Positions 5,509 through 13,941 of a DNA stretch of 24,037 nucleotides are shown piece after piece. Made by a program: the position numbers and the translations under genes. Within the stretch, counting starts at the first letter, position 1. Each line of letters begins with the position of its first letter. Under the pieces are notes generated by a model, which did no database searches, was not told the DNA's origin, and saw nothing but the letters and a program-made list of their open reading frames with translations. Origin of the DNA: PR03 sp964353555 (GTDB lineage: Bacteria; Myxococcota_A; UBA9160; PR03); the NCBI GenBank assembly GCA_964353555.1, contig CAYGWM010000064.1, positions 1 to 24,037 of the forward strand, read 5' to 3'.

Positions 5509-6288
5509 TCAGCCTCGCGCGTTCTTCTCCATCTCCCGCCGCAGCGTCTCGACTTCTCGATAGTGCGCGGCGTTCACCAGTAGTGCAGCGGCGGCGTCGT
5601 CGAGCACGACGGTGGTGTTCGGGTGGTGTTGCAGCACGGAGGCCGGCACCAGCGACGTCACCGGGCCCTCGATCATCTCCGCGGCGGAACGCTCCTTCTC
5701 GGCGCCGAATGCGACCACCAGACAGGCGCGCGCGGCGAGGATCGTGCCGAGGCCCATCGTGATCGCGACGCGGGGCAGCGGGTCCGGGTCGCCGTTCTCG
5801 GTGATGTGCGGGCGCATCAGCACTTCGACGCGCGTGCGTCCCGCGAGCGACGCGCCGGGCTCGTTGAACGCGAGGTGCCCGTTTCGACCGAGGCCGAGCA
5901 CCGCGAGATCGAGTCCGCCGGCCGACACGATTGCGGCCTCATAGCGCGTGCACTCGGCGTCGAGGTCGACGGCGTGGGCGTCGGGGGCGAAGTGATTCTC
6001 GGCGCGGAAGTCGACCTGCTCGATCAAGTGTTCGCGCAGGAAGCAGACGAAGCTGCGCGGATCGTTGCTCGCGAGGCCCGCGTACTCATCGAGGTCGAAG
6101 GCGCGTGTGCGAGCGAAGGACACGCGTTCGCGCTGATGCAGCCGCGCGACTTCGCGATACACCGGAATCATCGTCGAGCCGGCTGCGAGTGCGAGCACGC
6201 AATCGGCTTTGCGACTCACCAGCTCGGCCACACGGTGGGCGGCAAATCGAGCAGCTTCTTCGGGGTTGGGTTCGATTACGACGCGCAC
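5509..6288 (-). CDS. nagB: glucosamine-6-phosphate deaminase
   Basis: Converts glucosamine 6-phosphate to fructose 6-phosphate and ammonia, feeding amino sugars from chitin or recycled cell wall into glycolysis. The 259 residues match the family throughout: ALAAGSTMIPVYRE (phosphate-binding loop), DLDEY with catalytic Asp67, and GLGRNGHLAFNEPGAS with His138 and Glu143. Asn136 stands where E. coli has Asp141; Asn also occurs here in the short Bacillus-type enzymes, so activity is expected. The start is a GTG with AGGAAG upstream. It is divergent from the lytic transglycosylase gene, a sensible neighbour since that enzyme releases amino-sugar muropeptides. No nagA is in the window. Confidence 0.92.
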   Translation of the reverse strand: MRVVIEPNPEEAARFAAHRVAELVSRKADCVLALAAGSTMIPVYREVARLHQRERVSFARTRAFDLDEYAGLASNDPRSFVCFLREHLIEQVDFRAENHFAPDAHAVDLDAECTRYEAAIVSAGGLDLAVLGLGRNGHLAFNEPGASLAGRTRVEVLMRPHITENGDPDPLPRVAITMGLGTILAARACLVVAFGAEKERSAAEMIEGPVTSLVPASVLQHHPNTTVVLDDAAAALLVNAAHYREVETLRREMEKNARG

Positions 6289-6429
6289 GATGGCTTCCTC
6301 GCTCGAGAGCGCGGCAGCTTAGGCCTTGACGAGACGCGTCGCGCGATCTTAGAGTGACACTCCCACCAGCGGTCAACCCCCATGACCGACGAGTCGATAG
6401 GCCATGCAGACCCCCCAATGAGGTCTTTC

Positions 6430-7578
6430 ATGGCAACTGGTTTCCCTATGAGTGCGCCGATTCTCGCGCGATCGGGCGCCGTCTTTGCGTCGCTATTGTT
6501 GTTGGCTGCCTGCTCATCGACGCCGCCCGGCGGGCCGCGTGCTGCGAAGCCCAACGCGAAGGCGCCGGCCGTCTCGACCCAGCCGAATCGCAACTTCGCT
6601 TCGAAGCCGTCGCAGCGGATCGTGCCGCCGCCCGAAGAAAATCACCCCGCCGATCCCGCGGACGTGGCGCTGGCTCGCGAGAAGGGCTGGATCTGGATGG
6701 TCGACAAGCTCGCGAGCGACGGCATTTCGCGTGATCGCGCCGCGCGCGCGTTCGCGGACCCGCGGATGCCCGCGTTCGATGCCGGCGGTCTGCTCTTCGG
6801 GCTGAACCCGCGCGAGTCCCATTTCATGTATCGAAACTTCTTGAAGGCGCCGAGCGTCGAGGCCGCCGAGCGCTGCGCCGAGTCCCACGCGGCCGATCTC
6901 GTGGCTTCGCAGCGGCTGCACGGCGTCGATGCGTCGGTGGTTGCCGCGATCATGCACGTCGAGACCCACTGCGGTCGCAATACCGGCAACAGCATGGTGC
7001 TGCACCGCCTCGCGCGGCTCGCGATGGCGAACGAGCCGCGCAACGTCGCGCGCAATCTGGCGCGCAACACGGACAAGAACGGCGAGATCGATCCCGAATT
7101 GGCCGAGCGCGTGCGCTCGCGCGCGCGCTACCTCGAAGGGATCTTCTATCCGCAAGTGATCGCGACTTTCGAGATCGCGCGCCAGCAGCAGATCGATCCG
7201 ATCGCGATCCGCGGTTCCGCGGCGGGCGCGTTCGGCTACGTGCAGTTCCTGCCGATGAACTTCGTCGCGTTCGGCACGGACGGCAACGGCAACGGGCGCG
7301 TCAGCCTCTACGAAGCAGGGGACGCCGCCGCGTCGTGCGCTCGCTTCCTGGCGAGCTACGGCTGGAAGCCCGGTATCTCGCGCGAGAAGCGCCGCCAGAT
7401 CATCTGGCACTACAACCGCTCGGACGCGTACATCGACACCGTGCTCGGTCTCGCCGATCGCATCGACGCGAGCGGCGTTCTGACCGCCGCGCGCAACATG
7501 CCTGAAGCGACCGAAGCGCGCGCGCAGCCGGTGATCGCACCGGACCGGCGTCCAGCGTCCGTCGCCGAGCGCCCGTGA
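6430..7578 (+). CDS. membrane-bound lytic murein transglycosylase, MltB-like
   Basis: Cleaves the glycan strand of peptidoglycan to 1,6-anhydro-muropeptides at the inner face of the outer membrane. The 382-residue form begins MATGFPMSAP and has a lipoprotein signal ending LLLLAACSS with lipid-anchored Cys28. A Pro/Ala-rich linker follows, then an SLT_2 (GH103-type) domain: GWIWMVDKLASDG, the catalytic Glu178 in IMHVETHCGRNTG, and GSAAGAFGYVQFLPMNF. FGTDGNGNGRVSLYEAGDA resembles the EF-hand calcium loop of E. coli Slt35/MltB, and DTVLGLADRI closes the domain. I chose ATG 6430, which has GAGG just upstream; ATG 6448 would also give a signal peptide and ATG 6382 seems too early. An Arg/Pro tail ends the protein. 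Confidence 0.88.
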   Translation: MATGFPMSAPILARSGAVFASLLLLAACSSTPPGGPRAAKPNAKAPAVSTQPNRNFASKPSQRIVPPPEENHPADPADVALAREKGWIWMVDKLASDGISRDRAARAFADPRMPAFDAGGLLFGLNPRESHFMYRNFLKAPSVEAAERCAESHAADLVASQRLHGVDASVVAAIMHVETHCGRNTGNSMVLHRLARLAMANEPRNVARNLARNTDKNGEIDPELAERVRSRARYLEGIFYPQVIATFEIARQQQIDPIAIRGSAAGAFGYVQFLPMNFVAFGTDGNGNGRVSLYEAGDAAASCARFLASYGWKPGISREKRRQIIWHYNRSDAYIDTVLGLADRIDASGVLTAARNMPEATEARAQPVIAPDRRPASVAERP

Positions 7579-7591
7579 AGCGTGTCGCGAC

Positions 7592-8044
7592 TCAGTCTGC
7601 GAAGAGCTGAATCGCGACGAAGCCCAGCATCGCGGCGAAACACGCGACGTGGTCGCGCGCGATCGTCCGCGCGAGCGCGCTTTGCTGCTCCGGCGAGTCG
7701 CTGCGCGCGCCGAGTCGCACCGCGTTCGGGAACACGCGACGCTGCGCGAGTGAGATCGGCAGGGCGCCGAGTGCCAGCGCCGCCGCGCGCCAACCGAGCG
7801 CCGCGCTGCCGAGAAACAGCGCGGCGACGGTCCCCAGCACCGTCGCGACCATCACCAGCCCGATCAGCAGATTCATCGGCCGCGCGTCGGTCGTGACGCG
7901 CCGGTAGTAGTTCGCGATCGACGCCAGCGCCGGCTCGGGCAGCGGCTCGTTGCGCGAACCGCGCAGCGCCTGCACGTCGAAGATCAGATCCATCCAGACG
8001 ACGGCGAGCAGGAAGCCACCCCCGAGCGTCAGCAGCGCGGTCAT
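7592..8044 (-). CDS. small integral membrane protein of unknown function
   Basis: A 150-residue protein with about four hydrophobic segments: near residues 4-20 (LLTLGGGFLLAVVWMDLIF), 57-80 (NLLIGLVMVATVLGTVAALF), 85-100 and the C-terminal HVACFAAMLGFVAIQLFA. A charged stretch, NYYRRVTTDARPM, lies between the first two. The start ATG 8044 has a strong GAGGAGG site 7 bases upstream; the open frame continues farther but without a comparable site. The gene is convergent with the lytic transglycosylase gene (13 bases between the ends) and divergent from the sigma factor gene. I do not recognise a named family and no catalytic motif is visible. Confidence 0.7.
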   Translation of the reverse strand: MTALLTLGGGFLLAVVWMDLIFDVQALRGSRNEPLPEPALASIANYYRRVTTDARPMNLLIGLVMVATVLGTVAALFLGSAALGWRAAALALGALPISLAQRRVFPNAVRLGARSDSPEQQSALARTIARDHVACFAAMLGFVAIQLFAD

Positions 8045-8132
8045 CGCGATTCCTCCTCGAGGGCGATATTGCCGCCGCGGTCGATTTCGATCCACCCACG
8101 ACGACGTGCACGGGCCGCGGCTCGGCCGAATT

Positions 8133-8148
8133 TGGCACGGCCATTGTT
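8133..8148 (+). promoter_or_regulatory. possible sigma-54 type promoter element
   Basis: TGGCACGGCCATTGTT fits the -24/-12 consensus TGGCACG-N4-TTGC(A/T) except that the -12 GC is GT. The spacing between the two halves is right. It points at the ECF sigma factor gene, whose start is about 140 bases downstream. The missing C at -12 is an important base, and one such match can arise by chance in GC-rich DNA. Confidence 0.22.
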
Positions 8149-8291
8149 CTCGCGAGCTGCCAGGTAACGAAGTGGATCGATGCTGCGTATTGGGTGCAAG
8201 CAAACAGAGCGTGCGATTCGCGACTGGCAGTCACGGAACTCGCTGTCGAGGGCGCTCGCCGTTCACCACCAAGCAGATCAGGAGCTGAGCC

Positions 8292-8921
8292 ATGGCAACC
8301 GCGATTCCTACGCCGCCGTTCTCAAAGGGCGACATGGCGGCCGAACGTCTCCTCGTCGGAGCACTGCGCAGTGGCGATCAGGACAGCTATGAGCGACTCG
8401 CGCGCGAGTACGGCGGCGCGATGCTCGCGGTCGCGCGTCGCTTCCATCGCGACGAAGACGACGCGCGCGACGCGGTGCAAGACGCGTTCATTGCGGCCTT
8501 CCGCGCAATGCGCTTCTTCCGCGAGGACGCGCGCCTCACGACCTGGCTGCACCGCATCACCGTGAACGCCTGCCTGATGAAGCTCCGCTCCGCGCGCCGC
8601 CATCCGACCAGCAGCCTCGACGATCTGCTGCCGCGCTTCGACGACAGTGGTCACCAGGTCGAGCCCGCCGGCGCGTGGACCGACGAGATCGAAGCCGTAC
8701 TCGACACCCCGAACATTCGCGCCCGCGTACGCGGCTGCATCGAGAAGCTCCCGGAGTCGTACCGCGCGGTGCTGATTTGCCGCGACCTCAACGAGATGGA
8801 CGGCGCCGAAACCGCCAAGGCCCTCGGCCTCAGCGTCGAGAACGTGAAGACCCGGCTGCATCGCGCGCGACAGGCGCTGAAGTCGCTGATCGAGGGGGAG
8901 TGCAAAGAGCTGGTCGAGTAG
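8292..8921 (+). CDS. ECF-type RNA polymerase sigma factor
   Basis: A 209-residue sigma-70 family protein of the extracytoplasmic-function type. Region 2 spans about residues 28-95, with DEDDARDAVQDAFIAAFRAMRFF and the -10 recognition helix TTWLHRITVNACLMKLRSARR. A linker of some 45 residues, longer than usual, includes SSLDDLLPRFDDSGHQVEPAGAW split over about residues 104-126. Region 4 spans 145-205, with LPESYRAVLICRDLNEMDGAETAKALGLSVENVKTRLHRARQALK as helix-turn-helix (here given as one description, residues about 150-195). AGGAG lies 7 bases before the ATG. No anti-sigma gene follows; the next gene, 48 bases on, is an aldo/keto reductase. GGAACT at 8235-8240 could be an autoregulatory -35, but no clear -10 is seen. 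Confidence 0.9.
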   Translation: MATAIPTPPFSKGDMAAERLLVGALRSGDQDSYERLAREYGGAMLAVARRFHRDEDDARDAVQDAFIAAFRAMRFFREDARLTTWLHRITVNACLMKLRSARRHPTSSLDDLLPRFDDSGHQVEPAGAWTDEIEAVLDTPNIRARVRGCIEKLPESYRAVLICRDLNEMDGAETAKALGLSVENVKTRLHRARQALKSLIEGECKELVE

Positions 8922-8969
8922 CGGCCCCGTCGGACGCGGTACTCTCGGACCCATTCTTCGGAGGTCCCC

Positions 8970-9959
8970 ATGTCCCGCCGCCACCTCGGCAATCAAGGTC
9001 TCGTCGTCTCCACCCAGGGCCTCGGCTGCATGGGCATGTCCGAGTTCTACGGCCCGCGCGACGACGCGGAGTCGATCGCGACGATCCACCGCGCGCTCGA
9101 ACTCGGCTGCAACTTCCTCGACACCGCCGACATGTACGGGCCGTTCCTCAACGAAGAACTCGTCGGTCGCGCGATCAAAGGCCGCCGCGACGCGTTCGTG
9201 ATCGCGACCAAGTTCGGCATTACACGCGATCCGGTGAACCCGATGAAGCGCGGCGTCTCCGGCCGGCCCGAGTACGTGCGCGAGTCGTGCGAGGGCAGCC
9301 TGCGCCGGCTCGGCATCGACGTGATCGATCTCTACTACCAGCACCGCGTCGATCCGGACACGCCGATCGAGGAGACGATCGGCGCGATGGCCGAGCTGGT
9401 GCGTGCGGGCAAGGTGCGCTTCCTCGGCCTCTCCGAGGCGGCGCCCGCGACGATCCGGCGCGCCTGCGCGGTGCATCCGATCAGCGCGCTGCAGTCCGAG
9501 TACTCGCTGTGGACGCGCGACCCCGAAGACGGTGTGCTCGCGACGTGTCGGGAACTGGGCGTCGGCTTCGTCGCGTACAGCCCACTCGGTCGGGGCTTCC
9601 TGTCGGGCGAGATCAAGCGCTTCGAAGATCTCGCGGCCGACGACTACCGCCGCTTCCAGCCGCGCTTCCAGGGCGAGAACTTCCAGAAGAACCTCGACCT
9701 CGTCGCGCGCGTCCAGGTGATCGCGAAAGAGAAGGGCGTCACGCCGGCGCAACTGGCGCTGGCCTGGGTGATCGCGCAGGGCAACGACATCGTGCCGATC
9801 CCGGGCACCAAACGCCGCAAGTACCTCGAGCAGAACCTCGCCGCGAACGACATCAAACTCAGCGCGGACGAGCTCGCCCGCATCAACGTCGCGGCGCCGC
9901 GCGGTGCGACGGCCGGCGAGCGCTACCCGGCGGCGTTCATGGGCGCGGTGAATCGCTGA
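8970..9959 (+). CDS. aldo/keto reductase
   Basis: An NADPH-dependent carbonyl reductase of 329 residues, built as a TIM barrel. The catalytic tetrad is visible: Asp51 and Tyr56 (FLDTADMYG), Lys81 (ATKFG) and His125 (LYYQHRVD). The N-terminus LGNQGLVVSTQGLGCMGMSEFYG and the C-terminal cofactor site VPIPGTKRRKYLEQNLAAND are typical of the AKR13-like group that includes many aldehyde and pyridoxal reductases. GGAGG precedes the ATG. It lies 48 bases after the sigma factor gene on the same strand and may share its transcript, which could place it in that regulon; the physiological substrate cannot be read from sequence. It is convergent with selB, 19 bases between the ends. Confidence 0.92.
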   Translation: MSRRHLGNQGLVVSTQGLGCMGMSEFYGPRDDAESIATIHRALELGCNFLDTADMYGPFLNEELVGRAIKGRRDAFVIATKFGITRDPVNPMKRGVSGRPEYVRESCEGSLRRLGIDVIDLYYQHRVDPDTPIEETIGAMAELVRAGKVRFLGLSEAAPATIRRACAVHPISALQSEYSLWTRDPEDGVLATCRELGVGFVAYSPLGRGFLSGEIKRFEDLAADDYRRFQPRFQGENFQKNLDLVARVQVIAKEKGVTPAQLALAWVIAQGNDIVPIPGTKRRKYLEQNLAANDIKLSADELARINVAAPRGATAGERYPAAFMGAVNR

Positions 9960-9978
9960 GCGGAACACGGGCTCGTCG

Positions 9979-11910
9979 CTACCGCGCGCCGCGCAGCACG
10001 CGCTTGTTTCCCACGCGCAGCGTCACGCGTTCCTGATCAAAGAGTTCCATCAACGGCACGGCGTGCTTGCGGCTGGTTCCGATCAGCGTCTTGTACGCGG
10101 GCGTTTCGATGCCGCCGTGTTGTCGGAGTTGCGCGATGACGCGTTCGCGGAGCGCGTCCACGGCGCTGCGATCGAACCAGAACTCGTCGGGCGCGGCGAC
10201 CAACGCGCCCTCGCGCGCGAGGTGCGTGAGCAGCGCGCGCAACTTGTCGATCGGTTTTCCGAGGCGCTCGCTCCATTCCTTCAGGCTCGGCGGTTCGAGA
10301 GCGGCAGCACGCGACTCGCTGCGGATGCGATCGGCGAGCGCGCCGTCGGCAGCTTCCAGGCTGGCGCGGTGCGTTGTGGCGCGGATCCCTTCCGGTGCAT
10401 CGACGACACGACCGGTCGCGACCAGTCGTGCGACGGCGAACTCGATCGCGTCGGTTGCGACGTTCTCCGGCAGCGCGCCCGCGAGCGCACCGCGCGGTAG
10501 GCCAGGTCGCAGCGGTTCGCGCGCGTGAAACTCGGCGAGCGCTGACGCAAGCCGGCGTTCGAGGCCGGCGCACGCATCAGCGCTGAGACAGATGCCCGCG
10601 GGCGTGACGGCGAGCACCTGTGCGACGGCGAGCCGCTCGAGCAGCGCGGCGAGCGCATCGGGCTCGATGCCCGTTTCTCGGCGCAGCCGATCGCGCTCGA
10701 TGCCGGCGAGGCCGGCGCGTGCGACGCGCACGGCGATGTCGCTCTCGGGGCCGCGGCGGGAGAGCGCTTCGAGGTCGCGTACCAGAGTGGGATCGCTGCG
10801 ACGGCGGCGCGGCGGCGCGACATCGAGGACGCTGCCGCCGCCGTAGGTGGTTCCGCCGGCCTGGGTGTGGGCGAAGCCGCGCAGCACGAAGCGGTCGCCG
10901 GGCAGCAGCGCCAGCGGTTCGCCTTCGATGTGGATGCGCGTGAAGCCGCTCGCGCCGGGCGCGATCTCGCCGGCGCCGATCGGCGACACGCGCGCGCGGC
11001 GATCGGCAGTGCTGGCGAGCAGCTCGACCGACGTGCGTTCCCCGAGCGGCGGCGCGCTGGCGAACCACTGCACCGATGCGTCGAAGACGAGCGTCGGCGC
11101 GAGCGCATCCGCGGCGGCCAGCAGATCGCCGCGCGCCACGTCGGCGACTTCGACGCCTTGCAGGTTCACCGCCGTGCGCGCGCCGGGCACCGCGATCTCG
11201 ACCTGTGCGCCGTGACTCTGCAAACCGCGCACGCGCGCACGGCGACCGCTCGGCAACAGCTCGATCGCTTCGCCGACGCGCAGCGGGCCTCCCACCAGCG
11301 TGCCGGTCGCGACGGTGCCGAAGCCGCGCATCGTGAAGCTGCGATCCACACCGAGTCGCGACGGACCGCTGCGGGGCGTGCGCGCGGCTGCCTTGGCCGC
11401 GAGCGCCGCGAGCTGCGCGCGCAGCGCGTCGATGCCTGCGCCGGTGCGCGGCGAGACGCGTACGATCGAAGCATTGGCGAGCGCGCCGCGTGCGAGCAGA
11501 TCGCGCACTTCTTCCTCGGCGATCGCGATCGTATCGTCGTCGGCCAGATCGATTTTGGTCAGCGCAACGACGCCGCAGTCGAGGCCGAGCACTTCGCAGA
11601 TCGCCAGATGCTCGCGCGTCTGGGGCATCACGCCTTCGTCGGCGGCGACTACGAGTAACAGTAGGTCGATGCCGGTGGCGCCGGCCACCATCGTGCGCAC
11701 CAGTCGTTCGTGGCCGGGTACGTCGACTACCGAGAGGCGCGCGCCACCAGGCAAATCGAGCGGCGCAAAGCCCAGTTCGATCGTGATACCACGCGCCCTT
11801 TCTTCGGGGAGGCGGTCGCAGTCGACACCGGTCAGCGCGCGCACCAGCGACGTCTTGCCGTGGTCGATGTGCCCCGCGGTGCCGAGGACGAGTCGCGCCG
11901 GGCCGCTCAT
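9979..11910 (-). CDS. selB: selenocysteine-specific translation elongation factor
   Basis: GTPase that brings selenocysteyl-tRNA to UGA codons marked by a SECIS hairpin. The 643 residues show the GTPase motifs GHIDHGKT (13-20), DVPGHE (63-68) and TKID (118-121), then EF-Tu-like domains 2 and 3 (FTMRGFGTVATGTLVGGPL; GEPLALLPGDRFVLRGF). A C-terminal series of winged-helix domains ends in TPAYKTLIGTSRKHAVPLME, which binds the SECIS stem. These extra C-terminal domains separate it from EF-Tu and from plain GTPases. I chose ATG 11910, since a start at 11967 would overlap the divergent channel gene. selA, selD and tRNA-Sec are not in the window, although the family implies they exist elsewhere. Confidence 0.95.
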   Translation of the reverse strand: MSGPARLVLGTAGHIDHGKTSLVRALTGVDCDRLPEERARGITIELGFAPLDLPGGARLSVVDVPGHERLVRTMVAGATGIDLLLLVVAADEGVMPQTREHLAICEVLGLDCGVVALTKIDLADDDTIAIAEEEVRDLLARGALANASIVRVSPRTGAGIDALRAQLAALAAKAAARTPRSGPSRLGVDRSFTMRGFGTVATGTLVGGPLRVGEAIELLPSGRRARVRGLQSHGAQVEIAVPGARTAVNLQGVEVADVARGDLLAAADALAPTLVFDASVQWFASAPPLGERTSVELLASTADRRARVSPIGAGEIAPGASGFTRIHIEGEPLALLPGDRFVLRGFAHTQAGGTTYGGGSVLDVAPPRRRRSDPTLVRDLEALSRRGPESDIAVRVARAGLAGIERDRLRRETGIEPDALAALLERLAVAQVLAVTPAGICLSADACAGLERRLASALAEFHAREPLRPGLPRGALAGALPENVATDAIEFAVARLVATGRVVDAPEGIRATTHRASLEAADGALADRIRSESRAAALEPPSLKEWSERLGKPIDKLRALLTHLAREGALVAAPDEFWFDRSAVDALRERVIAQLRQHGGIETPAYKTLIGTSRKHAVPLMELFDQERVTLRVGNKRVLRGAR

Positions 11911-11933
11911 CGCAGCGACGCTAGCATCGACTC

Positions 11934-12533
11934 GTGCTCTATCTGCTCGAGATTCTGGGCGTTGCATGTTTCGCAGTGAGCGGCGTCGCGGCGAGCCGTT
12001 CGAAGCGGCCCGATCTGGTCGGCGCGATCATCCTCGCGTTTGCGACCGCGCTCGGCGGCGGCGTGATCCGCGACGCCATCCTCGGCGTCCCCGCCGAGAG
12101 TTTTCACGATCGCTACTACTTCGTAGCAATCCTGGTCGGCGCGATCGCCGCGATGCGGCTGCCCGCGGTGATCCAGCGCTTCGGTTCCACGCTGCGCATC
12201 GCCGACGCGTTCGGGCTCGGGCTCTTCAACGCCGCGGGAACGATGAAGGCACTCGCGTCCGGCGCAATCGACCCGGCCTTCGCGATCGTGCTCGGTGCGA
12301 TCACCGGCGCCGGCGGTGGGGTGATCCGCGATGTGCTCTGCAACGAAATGCCGTCGTTGCTGCGGCCGGGTGAGCTCTACATAACGACGTGTCTGGTCGG
12401 CGGCCTGGCGGGACTGGTCGCCCACTGGCTCGGCGCCTCGATGGATGTGGCAGGCGCGGTGATCGCCACCGTCACGATCGTATTCCGCCTGCTGTCGATC
12501 CGCTTCGAATGGCGGCTCTCGGCGCTCGACTGA
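11934..12533 (+). CDS. TRIC/UPF0126-family cation channel protein
   Basis: An integral membrane protein of 199 residues with seven predicted helices in two similar halves of three plus one. Each half carries the family signature: LGGGVIRDAILGVP around residue 41 and AGGGVIRDVLCNEMP around residue 123. Bacterial members of this family form trimeric cation channels related to animal TRIC channels, although some are annotated as glycine-linked membrane proteins. The start is a GTG at 11934, 23 bases from the divergent selB start, so the two promoters must overlap the coding starts. The stop codon lies inside a hairpin shared with the convergent serS gene. Confidence 0.88.
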   Translation: MLYLLEILGVACFAVSGVAASRSKRPDLVGAIILAFATALGGGVIRDAILGVPAESFHDRYYFVAILVGAIAAMRLPAVIQRFGSTLRIADAFGLGLFNAAGTMKALASGAIDPAFAIVLGAITGAGGGVIRDVLCNEMPSLLRPGELYITTCLVGGLAGLVAHWLGASMDVAGAVIATVTIVFRLLSIRFEWRLSALD

Positions 12534-12546
12534 AGCGAAGCTTCAG
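12530..12546. terminator. small hairpin covering both convergent stop codons
   Basis: CTGAAGC-GAA-GCTTCAG is a perfect 7-base stem with a 3-base loop. One arm holds the TGA of the channel gene and the other the TGA of serS, so the two coding regions end within the same hairpin, 9 bases apart. There is no T-tract on either side, so it is a weak or Rho-assisted terminator at most; it may simply protect both mRNA ends. Confidence 0.4.
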
Positions 12547-13859
12547 CCGATCCGGTCGAAGCCGCAGTAGGTTTGCAGCGCTTTCGGGATCGCGATCGAG
12601 CCGTCGGCGCGCTGGTGATTCTCCAGCAGCGCGACCAGCGCGCGCGAGACGGCGACCGCGGTGCCGTTCAACATGTGGACGAACTCGTTCTTCCCACCTT
12701 TTGATCCCGAGGGCTTCGCGGTTCTTGATCCGGAGGGCTTCGCGGCCCCGCGCCGGAAACGCGCGGCGAGTCGGCGGGCCTGGTAGTCGGTGCAGTTCGA
12801 CGCGCTCGTCACTTCGCCCCAGCCGCCGGACTCGCCGCGGCCGACCATCCAGGCTTCGATGTCGAACTTGCGATACGCGGGCGCGCCGAGATCGCCGGCC
12901 GCGATGTCGAGCACGCGGTACGGGACTTCGAGCGCCTGGAAGTAGCGCTCCTCGATGCCGAGAATGTGCTCGTGCATCGCGGGCGAGTCTTCCGGACGCG
13001 TCACCGCGAACATCTCCACCTTGGTGAACTGGTGCACGCGGTAGAGGCCCTTGCTCTCGCGACCATACGAGCCGGCCTCGGTGCGGAAGCAGTGCGAGAT
13101 GCCGGCGAGCTTGCGCGGCAGGTCGGCTTCCGCGAGCACCGCGTCGAGAAAGAGCCCGCCGAGCGTGATCTCGGCGGTGCCCACCAGACAAAGGTCGGAG
13201 TCGGCGACCGAGTAGATCTGGGTCTCTGCGCCGCGCGGGTTGTAGCCGAGGTGATCGACGATCTCGGCCTTCGCGAGATCCGGCGTCACGAACAGCTCAA
13301 AGCCGTCGGCGCGCAGCATCTCGATCGCGAGGCGCTGCAGCGCGAGGTCGAGCAGCACCGCCTCGTTCTTCAGGTAGTAGAACTTCGCGCCCGCCACCCG
13401 GGTGCCGGATTCGAAGTCGACGAGGTCGTGGCGTTCGCAGAGCTGGAGGTGGTCGAGGGGGCGAAAGTCGAAACGCGTCGGCTCGCCGAAGCGGCGCAGT
13501 TCGCGCGAGTCGTCCTCGCCGCCTTCGGGTACGTCGGGGTGCACGAAGTTCGGGATGCCGGTCATTGCGCTGCGCAGCGCGAGCTCGGCCGCCGCCAGCT
13601 CCGCCTCGCGTGCGGCGACGCCATCCTTCAGGCGGCGCCCCTCGGCGGTGTGCACCTCACGCTCGGCCGGCTCCATCTTCTTCTGGGCGGACTTCTGGTG
13701 CTCGTTGCGCAGCCGATTCGTCTCGTCGAGCGCGCCGCGCAGTTTTGCGAGCTGTTCGTAGGCCCCGATCGCGGCGTCGAGATCGACGCGCATCCGGCGG
13801 CGCCGGCAGCTCTCGGCCACCTCGTCGCGTCGTTCGGCAAGAATGCGCGGGTCCAGCAT
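12543..13859 (-). CDS. serS: seryl-tRNA synthetase
   Basis: Charges tRNA-Ser, and tRNA-Sec, with serine. The 438 residues comprise the N-terminal coiled-coil arm (about 30-100) that clamps the long variable arm of the tRNA, and a class II catalytic core. Visible motifs are the TAEITL serine-site stretch, motif 2 in GISHCFRTEAGSYGRESKGL with VHQFTKVEMF following, SNCTDYQARRL, and motif 3 in NGTAVAVSRALVALLENHQ. I chose ATG 13859; the longer frame lacks conserved residues. Residues 372-387 are a tandem repeat (AAKPSGSR, TAKPSGSK) in the variable loop before motif 3, explained by a 24-base duplication. That loop varies in the family, so function is probably kept. Confidence 0.95.
   Translation of the reverse strand: MLDPRILAERRDEVAESCRRRRMRVDLDAAIGAYEQLAKLRGALDETNRLRNEHQKSAQKKMEPAEREVHTAEGRRLKDGVAAREAELAAAELALRSAMTGIPNFVHPDVPEGGEDDSRELRRFGEPTRFDFRPLDHLQLCERHDLVDFESGTRVAGAKFYYLKNEAVLLDLALQRLAIEMLRADGFELFVTPDLAKAEIVDHLGYNPRGAETQIYSVADSDLCLVGTAEITLGGLFLDAVLAEADLPRKLAGISHCFRTEAGSYGRESKGLYRVHQFTKVEMFAVTRPEDSPAMHEHILGIEERYFQALEVPYRVLDIAAGDLGAPAYRKFDIEAWMVGRGESGGWGEVTSASNCTDYQARRLAARFRRGAAKPSGSRTAKPSGSKGGKNEFVHMLNGTAVAVSRALVALLENHQRADGSIAIPKALQTYCGFDRIG
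12699..12746 (-). repeat. 24-base tandem repeat inside serS
   Basis: Two adjacent 24-base units (12699-12722 and 12723-12746) differ at only four positions and keep the reading frame, giving eight-residue units A/T-A-K-P-S-G-S-R/K. The identity at DNA level, including silent positions, indicates a recent duplication rather than conserved protein structure. Confidence 0.8.
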
Positions 13860-13941
13860 CGTTGCGAGAGAAGCACACAGCCCCCCCCAGCTCAACCTTC
13901 AGCTCCTATACTGGGCCGGCTTCGATCACCGGGGGGCTTTG

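Noticed and set aside
8322..9968. Leftward open frame of 548 residues opposite the sigma factor and reductase genes
   Set aside because: Both genes on the other strand have clear family motifs and ribosome binding sites; this frame has none.
13881..13888. Run of eight C upstream of yejA and serS as a phase-variation switch
   Set aside because: It is between two divergent starts, short, outside coding sequence and not clearly between -35 and -10 elements; more likely a chance homopolymer.
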